This document shows positions 39,941 to 53,500 of a stretch of 64,000 nucleotides of DNA, one piece after another (the stretch's first letter is position 1; the number at the start of each line of letters is the position of its first letter). The stretch covers positions 34,257,382 to 34,321,381 of the forward strand of contig CM067318.1 of the NCBI GenBank assembly GCA_034231615.1, written 5' to 3'. Origin of the DNA: Meghimatium bilineatum. Taxonomy: Eukaryota; Mollusca; Gastropoda; Stylommatophora; Philomycidae. The notes under the pieces are model-generated. The model had not been told where the DNA came from, made no database searches, and saw only the letters and a program-made list of their open reading frames with translations. Made by a program: the position numbers and the translations under genes.

Positions 39941-41660
39941 TTCTAATAAGAAACTACTGGTAGATACATTTATGAAATGTGTTGAAAAGTTTCAAAATCA
40001 AAAAATATATTTCTAATGATAAACTAGATACATTTATTAGATGTGTTGAAAAGTTTGAAAATCAAAACAATATATTTCTAATGATAAACTAGATACATTT
40101 ATGAAATATGTTGAAAAGTTTGAACAAGAAAATTAAGAAAATATATTTCTAATGATAAACTATATACATTCATGAAATGTGTTGAAAAGTTTGAGAAAGA
40201 AAATGAAAAAATATATTTCTAATGATAAACTACTGGTAGATACATTTATGAGATGTGTTGAAAAGTTTGAAAAAGAAAATAAAAAAATATATTTCTAAAG
40301 ATAAATTAGATACATTGCTGAAATGTGTTGAAAAGTTTCAAAATCAAAGAAATATTTTTCTAATGATAAATTACATACATTTATGAAATGTGTTGAAAAG
40401 TTTGAAAAAGAAAATAAAAAAATATATTTCTAATGATAAACTACCTGTAGATACATTTATGAGATGTGTTGAAAAGTTTGAAAAAGAAAATCAAAAAATA
40501 TATTTCTAGTGATAAACTAGATACATTTATGAAATATGTTGAAAAGTTTGAACAAGAAAATAAAAAAAATATATTTCTTATGATAAACTACCGGTAGATA
40601 CATTTATGAAATATGTTGAAAAGTTTGAACAAGAAAATAAAAAATATATATTTCTAATGATAAACTATACACATTCATGAAATGTGTTGAAAAGTGTGAG
40701 AAATAAAATGAAAAAATATATTTCTAATGATAAACTACCGGTAGATACATTTATGAGATGTGTTGAAAAGTTTGAAAAAGAAAATAAAAAAATATATTTC
40801 TAATGACAAACTAGATACATTTATGAAATGTGTTGAAAAGTTTCAAAATAAAAAAAATATATTTCTAATGATAAAAACTAGATACATTTATGAAATGTGT
40901 TGAAAAGTTTGAAAAAGAAAATTAAAAAATATATTTCTAATGATAAACTACCGGTAGATACATTTATCAGATGTGTTGAAAAGTTTGAAAATGAAAATAA
41001 AAAAATATATTTCTAATAAGAAACTACTGGTAGATACATTTATGAAATGTGTTGAAAAGTTTCAAAATCAAAAAATATATTTCTAATGATAAACTAGATA
41101 CATTTATTAGATGTGTTGAAAAGTTTGAAAATCAAAACAATATATTTCTAATGATAAACTAGATACATTTATGAAATATGTTGAAAAGTTTGAACAAGAA
41201 AATTAAGAAAATATATTTCTAATGATAAACTATATACATTCATGAAATGTGTTGAAAAGTTTGAGAAAGAAAATGAAAAAATATATTTCTAATGATAAAC
41301 TACTGGTAGATACATTTATGAGATGTGTTGAAAAGTTTGAAAAAGAAAATAAAAAAATATATTTCTAAAGATAAATTAGATACATTGCTGAAATGTGTTG
41401 AAAAGTTTCAAAATCAAAGAAATATTTTTCTAATGATAAATTACATACATTTATGAAGTGTGTTGAAAAGTTTGAAAAAGAAAATAAAAAAATATATTTC
41501 TAATGATAAACTACCTGTAGATACATTTATGAGATGTGTTGAAAAGTTTGAAAAAGAAAATCAAAAAATATATTTCTAGTGATAAACTAGATACATTTAT
41601 GAAATATGTTGAAAAGTTTGAACAAGAAAATAAAAAAAATATATTTCTTATGATAAACTA
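39830..41660 (+). repeat. 1,070-bp offset duplication in domain C
   Basis: About 39,830-40,590 matches about 40,900-41,660 at 1,070 bp; the CATTGCTG monomers are at 40,298 and 41,368. At the right end the first copy reads CTTATGATAAACTACCGG and the second CTTATGATAAACTATATAC, so the match stops inside a monomer. Confidence 0.8.
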
Positions 41661-42129
41661 TATACATTTATGAAATGTGTTGAAAAGTTTGAAAAAGATA
41701 ATGAAAACATATATTTCTAGTGATAATCTACCGGTAGATACATTTATGAGATGTGTTGAAAAGATTGAAAAAGAAAATAAAAAATATATTTCTAATGATA
41801 AACTACAGGTAGATACATTTATGAGAAGTGTTGAAAAGTTTGAAAAAGAAGTTAAAAAATATATTTCTAATGATAAACTACCAGTAGATACATTTATGAG
41901 AAGTGTTGAAAAGTTTGAACAAGAAAATCAAAAAATATATTTCTAGTGATAAATTACATACATTTATGAAATGTGTTGAAAAGTTTGAACAAGAAAATTA
42001 AAAAAAAATATTTCTAATTATAAACTATATACATTTATGAAATGTGTTGAAAAGTTTGAAAAAGAAAATGAAAAGATATATTTCTAGTGATAATCTACCG
42101 GTAGATACATTTATGACATGTGTTGAAAA

Positions 42130-45020
42130 GTTTGAAAAAGAAAATTAAAAAATATATTTCTAATGAAAAACTACCGGTAGATACATTTATCAGATGTGTT
42201 GAAAAGTTTGAAAAAGAAAATAAAAAAATATATTTCTAATAAGAAACTACTGGTAGATACATTTATGAAATGTGTTGAAAAGTTTCAAAATCAAAAAATA
42301 TATTTCTAATGATAAACTAGATACATTTATTAGATGTGTTGAAAAGTTTGAAAATCAAAACAATATATTTCTAATGATAAACTAGATACATTTATGAAAT
42401 ATGTTGAAAAGTTTGAACAAGAAAATTAAGAAAATATATTTCTAATGATAAACTATATACATTCATGAAATGTGTTGAAAAGTTTGAGAAAGAAAATGAA
42501 AAAATATATTTCTAATGATAAACTACTGGTAGATACATTTATGAGATGTGTTGAAAAGTTTGAAAAAGAAAATAAAAAAATATATTTCTAAAGATAAATT
42601 AGATACATTGCTGAAATGTGTTGAAAAGTTTCAAAATCAAAGAAATATTTTTCTAATGATAAATTACATACATTTATGAAATGTGTTGAAAAGTTTGAAA
42701 AAGAAAATAAAAAAATATATTTCTAATGATAAACTACCTGTAGATACATTTATGAGATGTGTTGAAAAGTTTGAAAAAGAAAATCAAAAAATATATTTCT
42801 AGTGATAAACTAGATACATTTATGAAATATGTTGAAAAGTTTGAACAAGAAAATAAAAAAAATATATTTCTTATGATAAACTACCAGTAGATACATTTAT
42901 GAAATATGTTGAAAAGTTTGAACAAGAAAATAAAAAATATATATTTCTAATGATAAACTATACACATTCATGAAATGTGTTGAAAAGTGTGAGAAATAAA
43001 ATGAAAAAATATATTTCTAATGATAAACTACCGGTAGATACATTTATGAGATGTGTTGAAAAGTTTGAAAAAGAAAATAAAAAAATATATTTCTAATGAC
43101 AAACTAGATACATTTATGAAATGTGTTGAAAAGTTTCAAAATTAAAAAAATATATTTCTAATGATAAAAACTAGATACATTTATGAAATGTGTTGAAAAG
43201 TTTGAAAAAGAAAATTAAAAAATATATTTCTAATGATAAACTACCGGTAGATACATTTATCAGATGTGTTGAAAAGTTTGAAAAAGAAAATAAAAAAATA
43301 TATTTCTAATAAGAAACTACTGGTAGATACATTTATGAAATGTGTTGAAAAGTTTAAAAATCAAAAAATATATTTCTAATGATAAACTAGATACATTTAT
43401 TAGATGTGTTGAAAAGTTTGAAAATCAAAACAATATATTTCTAATGATAAACTAGATACATTTATGAAATATGTTGAAAAGTTTGAACAAGAAAATTAAG
43501 AAAATATATTTCTAATGATAAACTATATACATTCATGAAATGTGTTGAAAAGTTTGAGAAAGAAAATGAAAAAATATATTTCTAATGATAAACTACTGGT
43601 AGATACATTTATGAGATGTGTTGAAAAGTTTGAAAAAGAAAATAAAAAAATATATTTCTAAAGATAAATTAGATACATTGCTGAAATGTGTTGAAAAGTT
43701 TCAAAATCAAAGAAATATTTTTCTAATGATAAATTACATACATTTATGAAGTGTGTTGAAAAGTTTGAAAAAGAAAATAAAAAAATATATTTCTAATGAT
43801 AAACTACCTGTAGATACATTTATGAGATGTGTTGAAAAGTTTGAAAAAGAAAATCAAAAAATATATTTCTAGTGATAAACTAGATACATTTATGAAATAT
43901 GTTGAAAAGTTTGAACAAGAAAATAAAAAAAATATATTTCTTATGATAAACTACCGGTAGATACATTTATGAAATATGTTGAAAAGTTTGAACAAGAAAA
44001 TAAAAAATATATATTTCTAATGATAAACTATACACATTCATGAAATGTGTTGAAAAGTGTGAGAAATAAAATGAAAAAATATATTTCTAATGATAAACTA
44101 CCGGTAGATACATTTATGAGATGTGTTGAAAAGTTTGAAAAAGAAAATAAAAAAATATATTTCTAATGACAAACTAGATACATTTATGAAATGTGTTGAA
44201 AAGTTTCAAAATTAAAAAAATATATTTCTAATGATAAAAACTAGATACATTTATGAAATGTGTTGAAAAGTTTGAAAAAGAAAATTAAAAAATATATTTC
44301 TAATGATAAACTACCGGTAGATACATTTATCAGATGTGTTGAAAAGTTTGAAAAAGAAAATAAAAAAATATATTTCTAATAAGAAACTACTGGTAGATAC
44401 ATTTATGAAATGTGTTGAAAAGTTTCAAAATCAAAAAATATATTTCTAATGATAAACTAGATACATTTATTAGATGTGTTGAAAAGTTTGAAAATCAAAA
44501 CAATATATTTCTAATGATAAACTAGATACATTTATGAAATATGTTGAAAAGTTTGAACAAGAAAATTAAGAAAATATATTTCTAATGATAAACTATATAC
44601 ATTCATGAAATGTGTTGAAAAGTTTGAGAAAGAAAATGAAAAAATATATTTCTAATGATAAACTACTGGTAGATACATTTATGAGATGTGTTGAAAAGTT
44701 TGAAAAAGAAAATAAAAAAATATATTTCTAAAGATAAATTAGATACATTGCTGAAATGTGTTGAAAAGTTTCAAAATCAAAGAAATATTTTTCTAATGAT
44801 AAATTACATACATTTATGAAGTGTGTTGAAAAGTTTGAAAAAGAAAATAAAAAAATATATTTCTAATGATAAACTACCTGTAGATACATTTATGAGATGT
44901 GTTGAAAAGTTTGAAAAAGAAAATTAAAAAATATATTTCTAGTGATAAACTAGATACATTTATGAAATATGTTGAAAAGTTTGAACAAGAAAATAAAAAA
45001 AATATATTTCTTATGATAAA
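42130..45020 (+). repeat. 1,070-bp unit, about 2.7 tandem copies
   Basis: CATTGCTG monomers at 42,591, 43,660 and 44,730, and AAAAACTAGATAC monomers near 43,163 and 44,233, are spaced 1,069-1,070 bp. The CAAAATTAAAAAAATAT tail variant is shared by the last two. The CTTATGATAAACTACC monomer reads CCAGTAG near 42,880 and CCGGTAG near 43,950, a change at the palindrome centre between otherwise matching units. Confidence 0.85.
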
Positions 45021-46970
45021 CTATATACATTTATGAAATGTGTTGAAAAGTTTGAAAAAGATAATGAAAACATATATTTCTAGTGATAATCTACCGGTAG
45101 ATACATTTATGAGATGTGTTGAAAAGATTGAAAAAGAAAATAAAAAATATATTTCTAATGATAAACTACAGGTAGATACATTTATGAGAAGTGTTGAAAA
45201 GTTTGAAAAAGAAGTTAAAAAATATATTTCTAATGATAAACTACCGGTAGATACATTTATGAGAAGTGTTGAAAAGTTTGAACAAGAAAATCAAAAAATA
45301 TATTTCTAGTGATAAACTAGATACATTTATGAAATATGTTGAAAAGTTTGAACAAGAAAATAAAAAAATATATTTCTAAAGATAAATTAGATACATTGCT
45401 GAAATGTGTTAAAAAGTTTCAAAATCAAAGAAATATTTTTCTAATGATAAATTACATACATTTATGAAGTGTGTTGAAAAGTTTGAAAAAGAAAATAAAA
45501 AAATATATTTCTAATGATAAACTACCTGTAGATACATTTATGAGATGTGTTGAAAAGTTTGAAAAAGAAAATCAAAAAATATATTTCTAGTGATAAACTA
45601 GATACATTTATGAAATATGTTGAAAAGTTTGAACAAGAAAATAAAAAAAATATATTTCTTATGATAAACTATATACATTTATGAAATGTGTTGAAAAGTT
45701 TGAAAAAGATAATGAAAACATATATTTCTAGTGATAATCTACCGGTAGATACATTTATGAGATGTGTTGAAAAGATTGAAAAAGTAAATAAAAAATATAT
45801 TTCTAATGATAAACTACAGGTAGATACATTTATGAGAAGTGTTGAAAAGTTTGAAAAAGAAGTTAAAAAATATATTTCTAATGATAAACTACCGGTAGAT
45901 ACATTTATGAGATGTGTTGAAAAGTTTGAAAAAGAAAATTAAAAAATATATTTCTAATGATAAACTACCGGTAGATACATTTATGAGAAGTGTTGAAAAG
46001 TTTGAACAAGAAAATTAAAAAAATATATTTCTAATGATAAACTATATACATTTATGAAATATGTTGAAAAGTTTGAACAAGAAAATAAAAAAAATATATT
46101 TCTTATGATAAACTATATACATTTATGAAATGTGTTGAAAAGTTTGAAAAAGATAATGAAAACATATATTTCTAGTGATAATCTACCGGTAGATACATTT
46201 ATGAGATGTGTTGAAAAGATTGAAAAAGAAAATAAAAAATATATTTCTAATGATAAACTACAGGTAGATACATTTATGAGAAGTGTTGAAAAGTTTGAAA
46301 AAGAAGTTAAAAAATATATTTCTAATGATAAACTACCGGTAGATACATTTATGAGAAGTGTTGAAAAGTTTGAACAAGAAAATCAAAAAATATATTTCTA
46401 GTGATAAACTAGATACATTTATGAAATATGTTGAAAAGTTTGAACAAGAAAATAAAAAAATATATTTCTAAAGATAAATTAGATACATTGCTGAAATGTG
46501 TTGAAAAGTTTCAAAATCAAAGAAATATTTTTCTAATGATAAATTACATACATTTATGAAGTGTGTTGAAAAGTTTGAAAAAGAAAATAAAAAAATATAT
46601 TTCTAATGATAAACTACCTGTAGATACATTTATGAGATGTGTTGAAAAGTTTGAAAAAGAAAATCAAAAAATATATTTCTAGTGATAAACTAGATACATT
46701 TATGAAATATGTTGAAAAGTTTGAACAAGAAAATAAAAAAAATATATTTCTTATGATAAACTATATACATTTATGAAATGTGTTGAAAAGTTTGAAAAAG
46801 ATAATGAAAACATATATTTCTAGTGATAATCTACCGGTAGATACATTTATGAGATGTGTTGAAAAGATTGAAAAAGAAAATAAAAAATATATTTCTAATG
46901 ATAAACTACAGGTAGATACATTTATGAGAAGTGTTGAAAAGTTTGAAAAAGAAAATTAAAAAATATATTT
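44990..46970 (+). repeat. 1,092-bp duplication with a 648/444-bp substructure
   Basis: The GAAAAAGATAATGAAAAC monomer occurs near 45,049, 45,697, 46,141 and 46,789, with spacings alternating 648, 444 and 648 bp. This means a 1,092-bp unit repeated. The 89-codon plus-strand frames at 45,040 and 46,132 are the same sequence in the two copies; the frames at 45,688 and near 46,780 end early because GAAAATTAA supplies a stop. Confidence 0.85.
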
Positions 46971-47058
46971 CTAATGATAAACTACCGGTAGATACATTTA
47001 TGAGAAGTGTTGAAAAGTTTGAACAAGAAAATTAAAAAAATATATTTCTAATGATAAA

Positions 47059-50000
47059 CTATATACATTCATGAAATGTGTTGAAAAGTGTGAGAAAGAA
47101 AATGAAAAAATATATTTCTAATGATAAACTACCGGTAGATACATTTATGAGAAGTGTTGAAAAGTTTGAAAAAGAAGTTAAAAAATATATTTCTAATGAT
47201 AAACTACCGGTAGATACATTTATGAGAAGTGTTGAAAAGTTTGAACAAGAAAATAAAAAATATATATTTCTCATGATAAACTATATACATTTATGAAATG
47301 TGTTGAAAAGTTTCAAAATCAAAGAAATATTTTTCTAATGATAAATTACATACATTTATGAAATGTGTTGAAAAGTTTGAACAAGAAAATTAAAAAAAAA
47401 TATTTCTAATTATAAACTATATACATTTATGAAATGTGTTGAAAAGTTTGAAAAAGAAAATGAAAAGATATATTTCTAGTGATAATCTACCGGTAGATAC
47501 ATTTATGACATGTGTTGAAAAGTTTGAAAAAGAAAATTAAAAAATATATTTCTAATGATAAACTACCGGTAGATACATTTATCAGATGTGTTGAAAAGTT
47601 TGAAAAAGAAAATAAAAAAATATATTTCTAATAAGAAACTACTGGTAGATACATTTATGAAATGTGTTGAAAAGTTTCAAAATCAAAAAATATATTTCTA
47701 ATGATAAACTAGATACATTTATTAGATGTGTTGAAAAGTTTGAAAATCAAAACAATATATTTCTAATGATAAACTAGATACATTTATGAAATATGTTGAA
47801 AAGTTTGAACAAGAAAATTAAGAAAATATATTTCTAATGATAAACTATATACATTCATGAAATGTGTTGAAAAGTTTGAGAAAGAAAATGAAAAAATATA
47901 TTTCTAATGATAAACTACTGGTAGATACATTTATGAGATGTGTTGAAAAGTTTGAAAAAGAAAATAAAAAAATATATTTCTAAAGATAAATTAGATACAT
48001 TGCTAAAATGTGTTGAAAAGTTTCAAAATCAAAGAAATATTTTTCTAATGATAAATTACATACATTTATGAAATGTGTTGAAAAGTTTGAAAAAGAAAAT
48101 AAAAAAATATATTTCTAATGATAAACTACCTGTAGATACATTTATGAGATGTGTTGAAAAGTTTGAAAAAGAAAATCAAAAAATATATTTCTAGTGATAA
48201 ACTAGATACATTTATGAAATATGTTGAAAAGTTTGAACAAGAAAATAAAAAAAATATATTTCTTATGATAAACTACCGGTAGATACATTTATGAAATATG
48301 TTGAAAAGTTTGAACAAGAAAATAAAAAATATATATTTCTAATGATAAACTATACACATTCATGAAATGTGTTGAAAAGTGTGAGAAATAAAATGAAAAA
48401 ATATATTTCTAATGATAAACTACCGGTAGATACATTTATGAGATGTGTTGAAAAGTTTGAAAAAGAAAATAAAAAAATATATTTCTAATGACAAACTAGA
48501 TACATTTATGAAATGTGTTGAAAAGTTTCAAAATAAAAAAAATATATTTCTAATGATAAAAACTAGATACATTTATGAAATGTGTTGAAAAGTTTGAAAA
48601 AGAAAATTAAAAAATATATTTCTAATGATAAACTACCGGTAGATACATTTATCAGATGTGTTGAAAAGTTTGAAAAAGAAAATAAAAAAATATATTTCTA
48701 ATAAGAAACTACTGGTAGATACATTTATGAAATGTGTTGAAAAGTTTCAAAATCAAAAAATATATTTCTAATGATAAACTAGATACATTTATTAGATGTG
48801 TTGAAAAGTTTGAACAAGAAAATTAAGAAAATATATTTCTAATGATAAACTATATACATTCATGAAATGTGTTGAAAAGTTTGAGAAAGAAAATGAAAAA
48901 ATATATTTCTAATGATAAACTACTGGTAGATACATTTATGAGATGTGTTGAAAAGTTTCAAAAAGAAAATAAAAAAATATATTTCTAAAGATAAATTAGA
49001 TACATTGCTGAAATGTGTTGAAAAGTTTCAAAATCAAAGAAATATTTTTCTAATTATAAATTACATACATTTATGAAATGTGTTGAAAAGTTTGAAAAAG
49101 AAAATAAAAAAATATATTTCTAATGATAAACTACCTGTAGATACATTTATGAGATGTGTTGAAAAGTTTGAAAAAGAAAATCAAAAAATATATTTCTAAT
49201 GATAAACTACCGGTAGATACATTTATCAGATGTGTTGAAAAGTTTGAAAAAGAAAATAAAAAAATATATTTCTAATAAGAAACTACTGGTAGATACATTT
49301 ATGAAATGTGTTGAAAAGTTTCAAAATCAAAACAATATATTTCTAATGATAAACTAGATACATTTATGAAATATGTTGAAAAGTTTGAACAAGAAAATTA
49401 AGAAAATATATTTCTAATGATAAACTATATACATTCATGAAATGTGTTGAAAAGTTTGAGAAAGAAAATGAAAAAATATATTTCTAATGATAAACTACTG
49501 GTAGATACATTTATGAGATGTGTTGAAAAGTTTCAAAAAGAAAATAAAAAAATATATTTCTAAAGATAAATTAGATACATTGCTGAAATGTGTTGAAAAG
49601 TTTCAAAATCAAAGAAATATTTTTCTAATGATAAATTACATACATTTATGAAATGTGTTGAAAAGTTTGAAAAAGAAAATAAATAAATATATTTCTAATG
49701 ATAAACTACCTGTAGATACATTTATGAGATGTGTTGAAAAGTTTGAAAAAGAAAATCAAAAAATATATTTCTAGTGATAAACTAGATACATTTATGAAAT
49801 ATGTTGAAAAGTTTGAACAAGAAAATAAAAAAAATATATTTCTTATGATAAACTATATACATTTATGAAATGTGTTGAAAAGTTTGAAAAAGATAATGAA
49901 AACATATATTTCTAGTGATAATCTACCGGTAGATACATTTATGAGATGTGTTGAAAAGATTGAAAAAGAAAATAAAAAATATATTTCTAATGATAAACTA

Positions 50001-50540
50001 CAGGTAGATACATTTATGAGAAGTGTTGAAAAGTTTGAAAAAGAAGTTAAAAAATATATTTCTAATGATAAACTACCGGTAGATACATTTATGAGAAGTG
50101 TTGAAAAGTTTGAACAAGAAAATTAAAAAAATATATTTCTAATGATAAACTATATACATTCATGAAATGTGTTGAAAAGTGTGAGAAAGAAAATGAAAAA
50201 ATATATTTCTAATGATAAACTACCGGTAGATACATTTATGAAATATGTTGAAAAGTTTGAACAAGAAAATAAAAAATATATATTTCTAATGATAAACTAT
50301 ACACATTCATGAAATGTGTTGAAAAGTGTGAGAAATAAAATGAAAAAATATATTTCTAATGATAAACTACGGTAGATACATTTATGAGATGTGTTGAAAA
50401 GTTTGAAAAAGAAAATAAAAAAATATATTTCTAATGACAAACTAGATACATTTATGAAATGTGTTGAAAAGTTTCAAAATAAAAAAAATATATTTCTAAT
50501 GATAAAAACTAGATACATTTATGAAATGTGTTGAAAAGTT
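47059..50540 (+). repeat. Domain C segment of mixed variants
   Basis: This continues the domain-C pattern with CATTGCTG monomers near 47,982, 48,988 and 49,562, so spacings here are irregular (about 1,006 and 574 bp). A one-base loss at 50,369 turns the palindrome into CTACGGTAG. On the minus strand, 47,059-47,274 and on the plus strand 47,078-47,296 are both open, which shows the frames are compositional rather than genic. Confidence 0.72.
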
Positions 50541-50559
50541 TCAAAAAGAAAATCACAAA

Positions 50560-53500
50560 ATTAATTTCTATTGATAAATTATATACACTTTTGAAATGTG
50601 TTGAAAAGTTTGAAAATCAAAAAAATATATTTCCAATGATAAACTAGATACATTTATGAAATATGTTGAAACGTTTCAACAAGAAAATAAAAAATATATA
50701 TTTCTAATGATAAACTATATACATTTATGAAATGTGTTGAAAAGTTTGAAAAAGAAAATGAAAAGATATAATTCTAGTGATAATCTACCAGTAGATACAT
50801 TTATGAGAAGTGTTGAAAAGTTTGAAAAAGAAAATAAAAAAATATATTTCTAATAAGAAACTACTGGTAGATACATTTATGAAATATGTTGAAAAGTTTG
50901 AAAAAGAAAATAAAAAAATATATTTCTAATGACAAACTAGATACATTTATGAAATGTGTTGAAAAGTTTCAAAATCAAAGAAATATTTTTCTAATGATAA
51001 ATTACATACATTTATGAAATGTGTTGAATAGTTTGAACACGAAAATTAAAAAAAATATTTCTAATTATAAACTATATACATTTATGAAATGTGTTGAAAA
51101 GTTTGAAAAAGAAAATGAAAAGATATATTTCTAGTGATAATCTACCGGTAGATACATTTATGACATGTGTTGAAAAGTTTGAAAAAGAAAATTAAAAAAT
51201 ATATTTCTAATGATAAACTACCGGTAGATACATTTATCAGATGTGTTGAAAAGTTTGAAAAAGAAAATAAAAAAATATATTTCTAATAAGAAACTACTGG
51301 TAGATACATTTATGAAATGTGTTGAAAAGTTACAAAATCAAAAAATATATTTCTAATGATAAACTAGATACATTTATTTGATGTGTTGAAAAGTTTGAAA
51401 ATCAAAACAATATATTTCTAATGATAAACTAGATACATTTATGAAATATGTTGAAAAGTTTGAACAAGAAAATTAAGAAAATATATTTCTAATGATAAAC
51501 TATATACATTCATGAAATGTGTTGAAAAGTTTGAGAAAGAAAATGAAAAAATATATTTCTAATGATAAACTACTGGTAGATACATTTATGAGATGTGTTG
51601 AAAAGTTTGAAAAAGAAAATAAAAAAATATATTTCTAAAGATAAATTAGATACATTGCTGAAATGTGTTGAAAAGTTTCAAAATCAAAGAAATATTTTTC
51701 TAATGATAAATTACATACATTTATGAAATGTGTTGAAAAGTTTGAAAAAAAAAATAAAAAAATATATTTCTAATGATAAACTACCTGTAGATACATTTAT
51801 GAGATGTGTTGAAAAGTTTGAAAAAGAAAATCAAAAAATATATTTCTAGTGATAAACTAGATACATTTATGAAATATGTTGAAAAGTTTGAACAAGAAAA
51901 TAAAAAAAAAATATTTCTTATGATAAACTATATACATTTATGAAATGTGTTGAAAAGTTTGAAAAAGATAATGAAAACATATATTTCTAGTGATAATCTA
52001 CCGTTAGATACATTTATGAGATGTGTTGAAAAGATTGAAAAAGAAAATTAAAAAATATATTTCTAATGATAAACTACCGGTAGATACATTTATGAGAAGT
52101 GTTGAAAAGTTTGAAAAAGAAAATAAAAAAATATATTTCTAATGATAAACTACCGGTAGATACATTTATGAGAAGTGTTGAAAAGTTTGAACAAGAAAAT
52201 TAAAAAAATATATTTCTAATGATAAACTATATACATTCATGAAATGTGTTGAAAAGTGTGAGAAAGAAAATGAAAAAATATATTTCTAATGATAAACTAC
52301 CGGTAGATACATTTATGAGAAGTGTTGAAAAGTTTGAAAAAGAAGTTAAAAAATATATTTCGAATGATAAACTACCGGTAGATACATTTATGAGAAGTGT
52401 TGAAAAGTTTGAACAAGAAAATAAAAAATATATATTTCTCATGATAAACTATATACATTTATGAAATGTGTTGAAAAGTTTCAAAATCAAAGAAATATTT
52501 TTCTAATGATAAATTACATACATTTATGAAATGTGTTGAAAAGTTTGAACAAGAAAATTAAAAAAAAATATTTCTAATTATAAACTATATACATTTATGA
52601 AATGTGTTGAAAAGTTTGAAAAAGAAAATGAAAAGATATATTTCTAGTGATAATCTACCGGTAGATACATTTATGACATGTGTTGAAAAGTTTGAAAAAG
52701 AAAATTAAAAAATATATTTCTAATGATAAACTACTGGTAGATACATTTATCAGATGTGTTGAAAAGTTTGAAAAAGAAAATAAAAAAATATATTTCTAAA
52801 GATAAATTAGATACATTGCTGAAATGTGTTGAAAAGTTTCAAAATCAAAGAAATATTTTTCTAATGATAAATTACATACATTTATGAAATGTGTTGAAAA
52901 GTTTGAAAAAGAAAATAAAAAAATATATTTCTAATGATAAACTACCTGTAGATACATTTATGAGATGTGTTGAAAAGTTTGAAAAAGAAAATCAAAAAAT
53001 ATATTTCTAGTGATAAACTAGATACATTTATGAAATATGTTGAAAAGTTTGAACAAGAAAATAAAAAAAAAATATTTCTTATGATAAACTACCGGTAGAT
53101 ACATTTATGAAATATGTTGAAAAGTTTGAACAAGAAAATAAAAAATATATATTTCTAATGATAAACTATACACATTCATGAAATGTGTTGAAAAGTGTGA
53201 GAAATAAAATGAAAAAATATATTTCTAATGATAAACTACCGGTAGATACATTTATGAGATGTGTTGAAAAGTTTGAAAAAGAAAATAAAAAAATATATTT
53301 CTAATGACAAACTAGATACATTTATGAAATGTGTTGAAAAGTTTCAAAATAAAAAAAATATATTTCTAATGATAAAAACTAGATACATTTATGAAATGTG
53401 TTGAAAAGTTTGAAAAAGAAAATTAAAAAATATATTTCTAATGATAAACTACCGGTAGATACATTTATCAGATGTGTTGAAAAGTTTGAAAAAGAAAATA

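Noticed and set aside
41677-41946. 89-codon plus-strand open frame (also at 45,040 and 46,132), and the many 60-86 codon frames
   Set aside because: Each is one to three satellite monomers that happen to be in frame and ends at a TAA or TAG within a monomer. Start codons are ATG triplets of the monomer itself, and the same unit recurs throughout with the frame broken.
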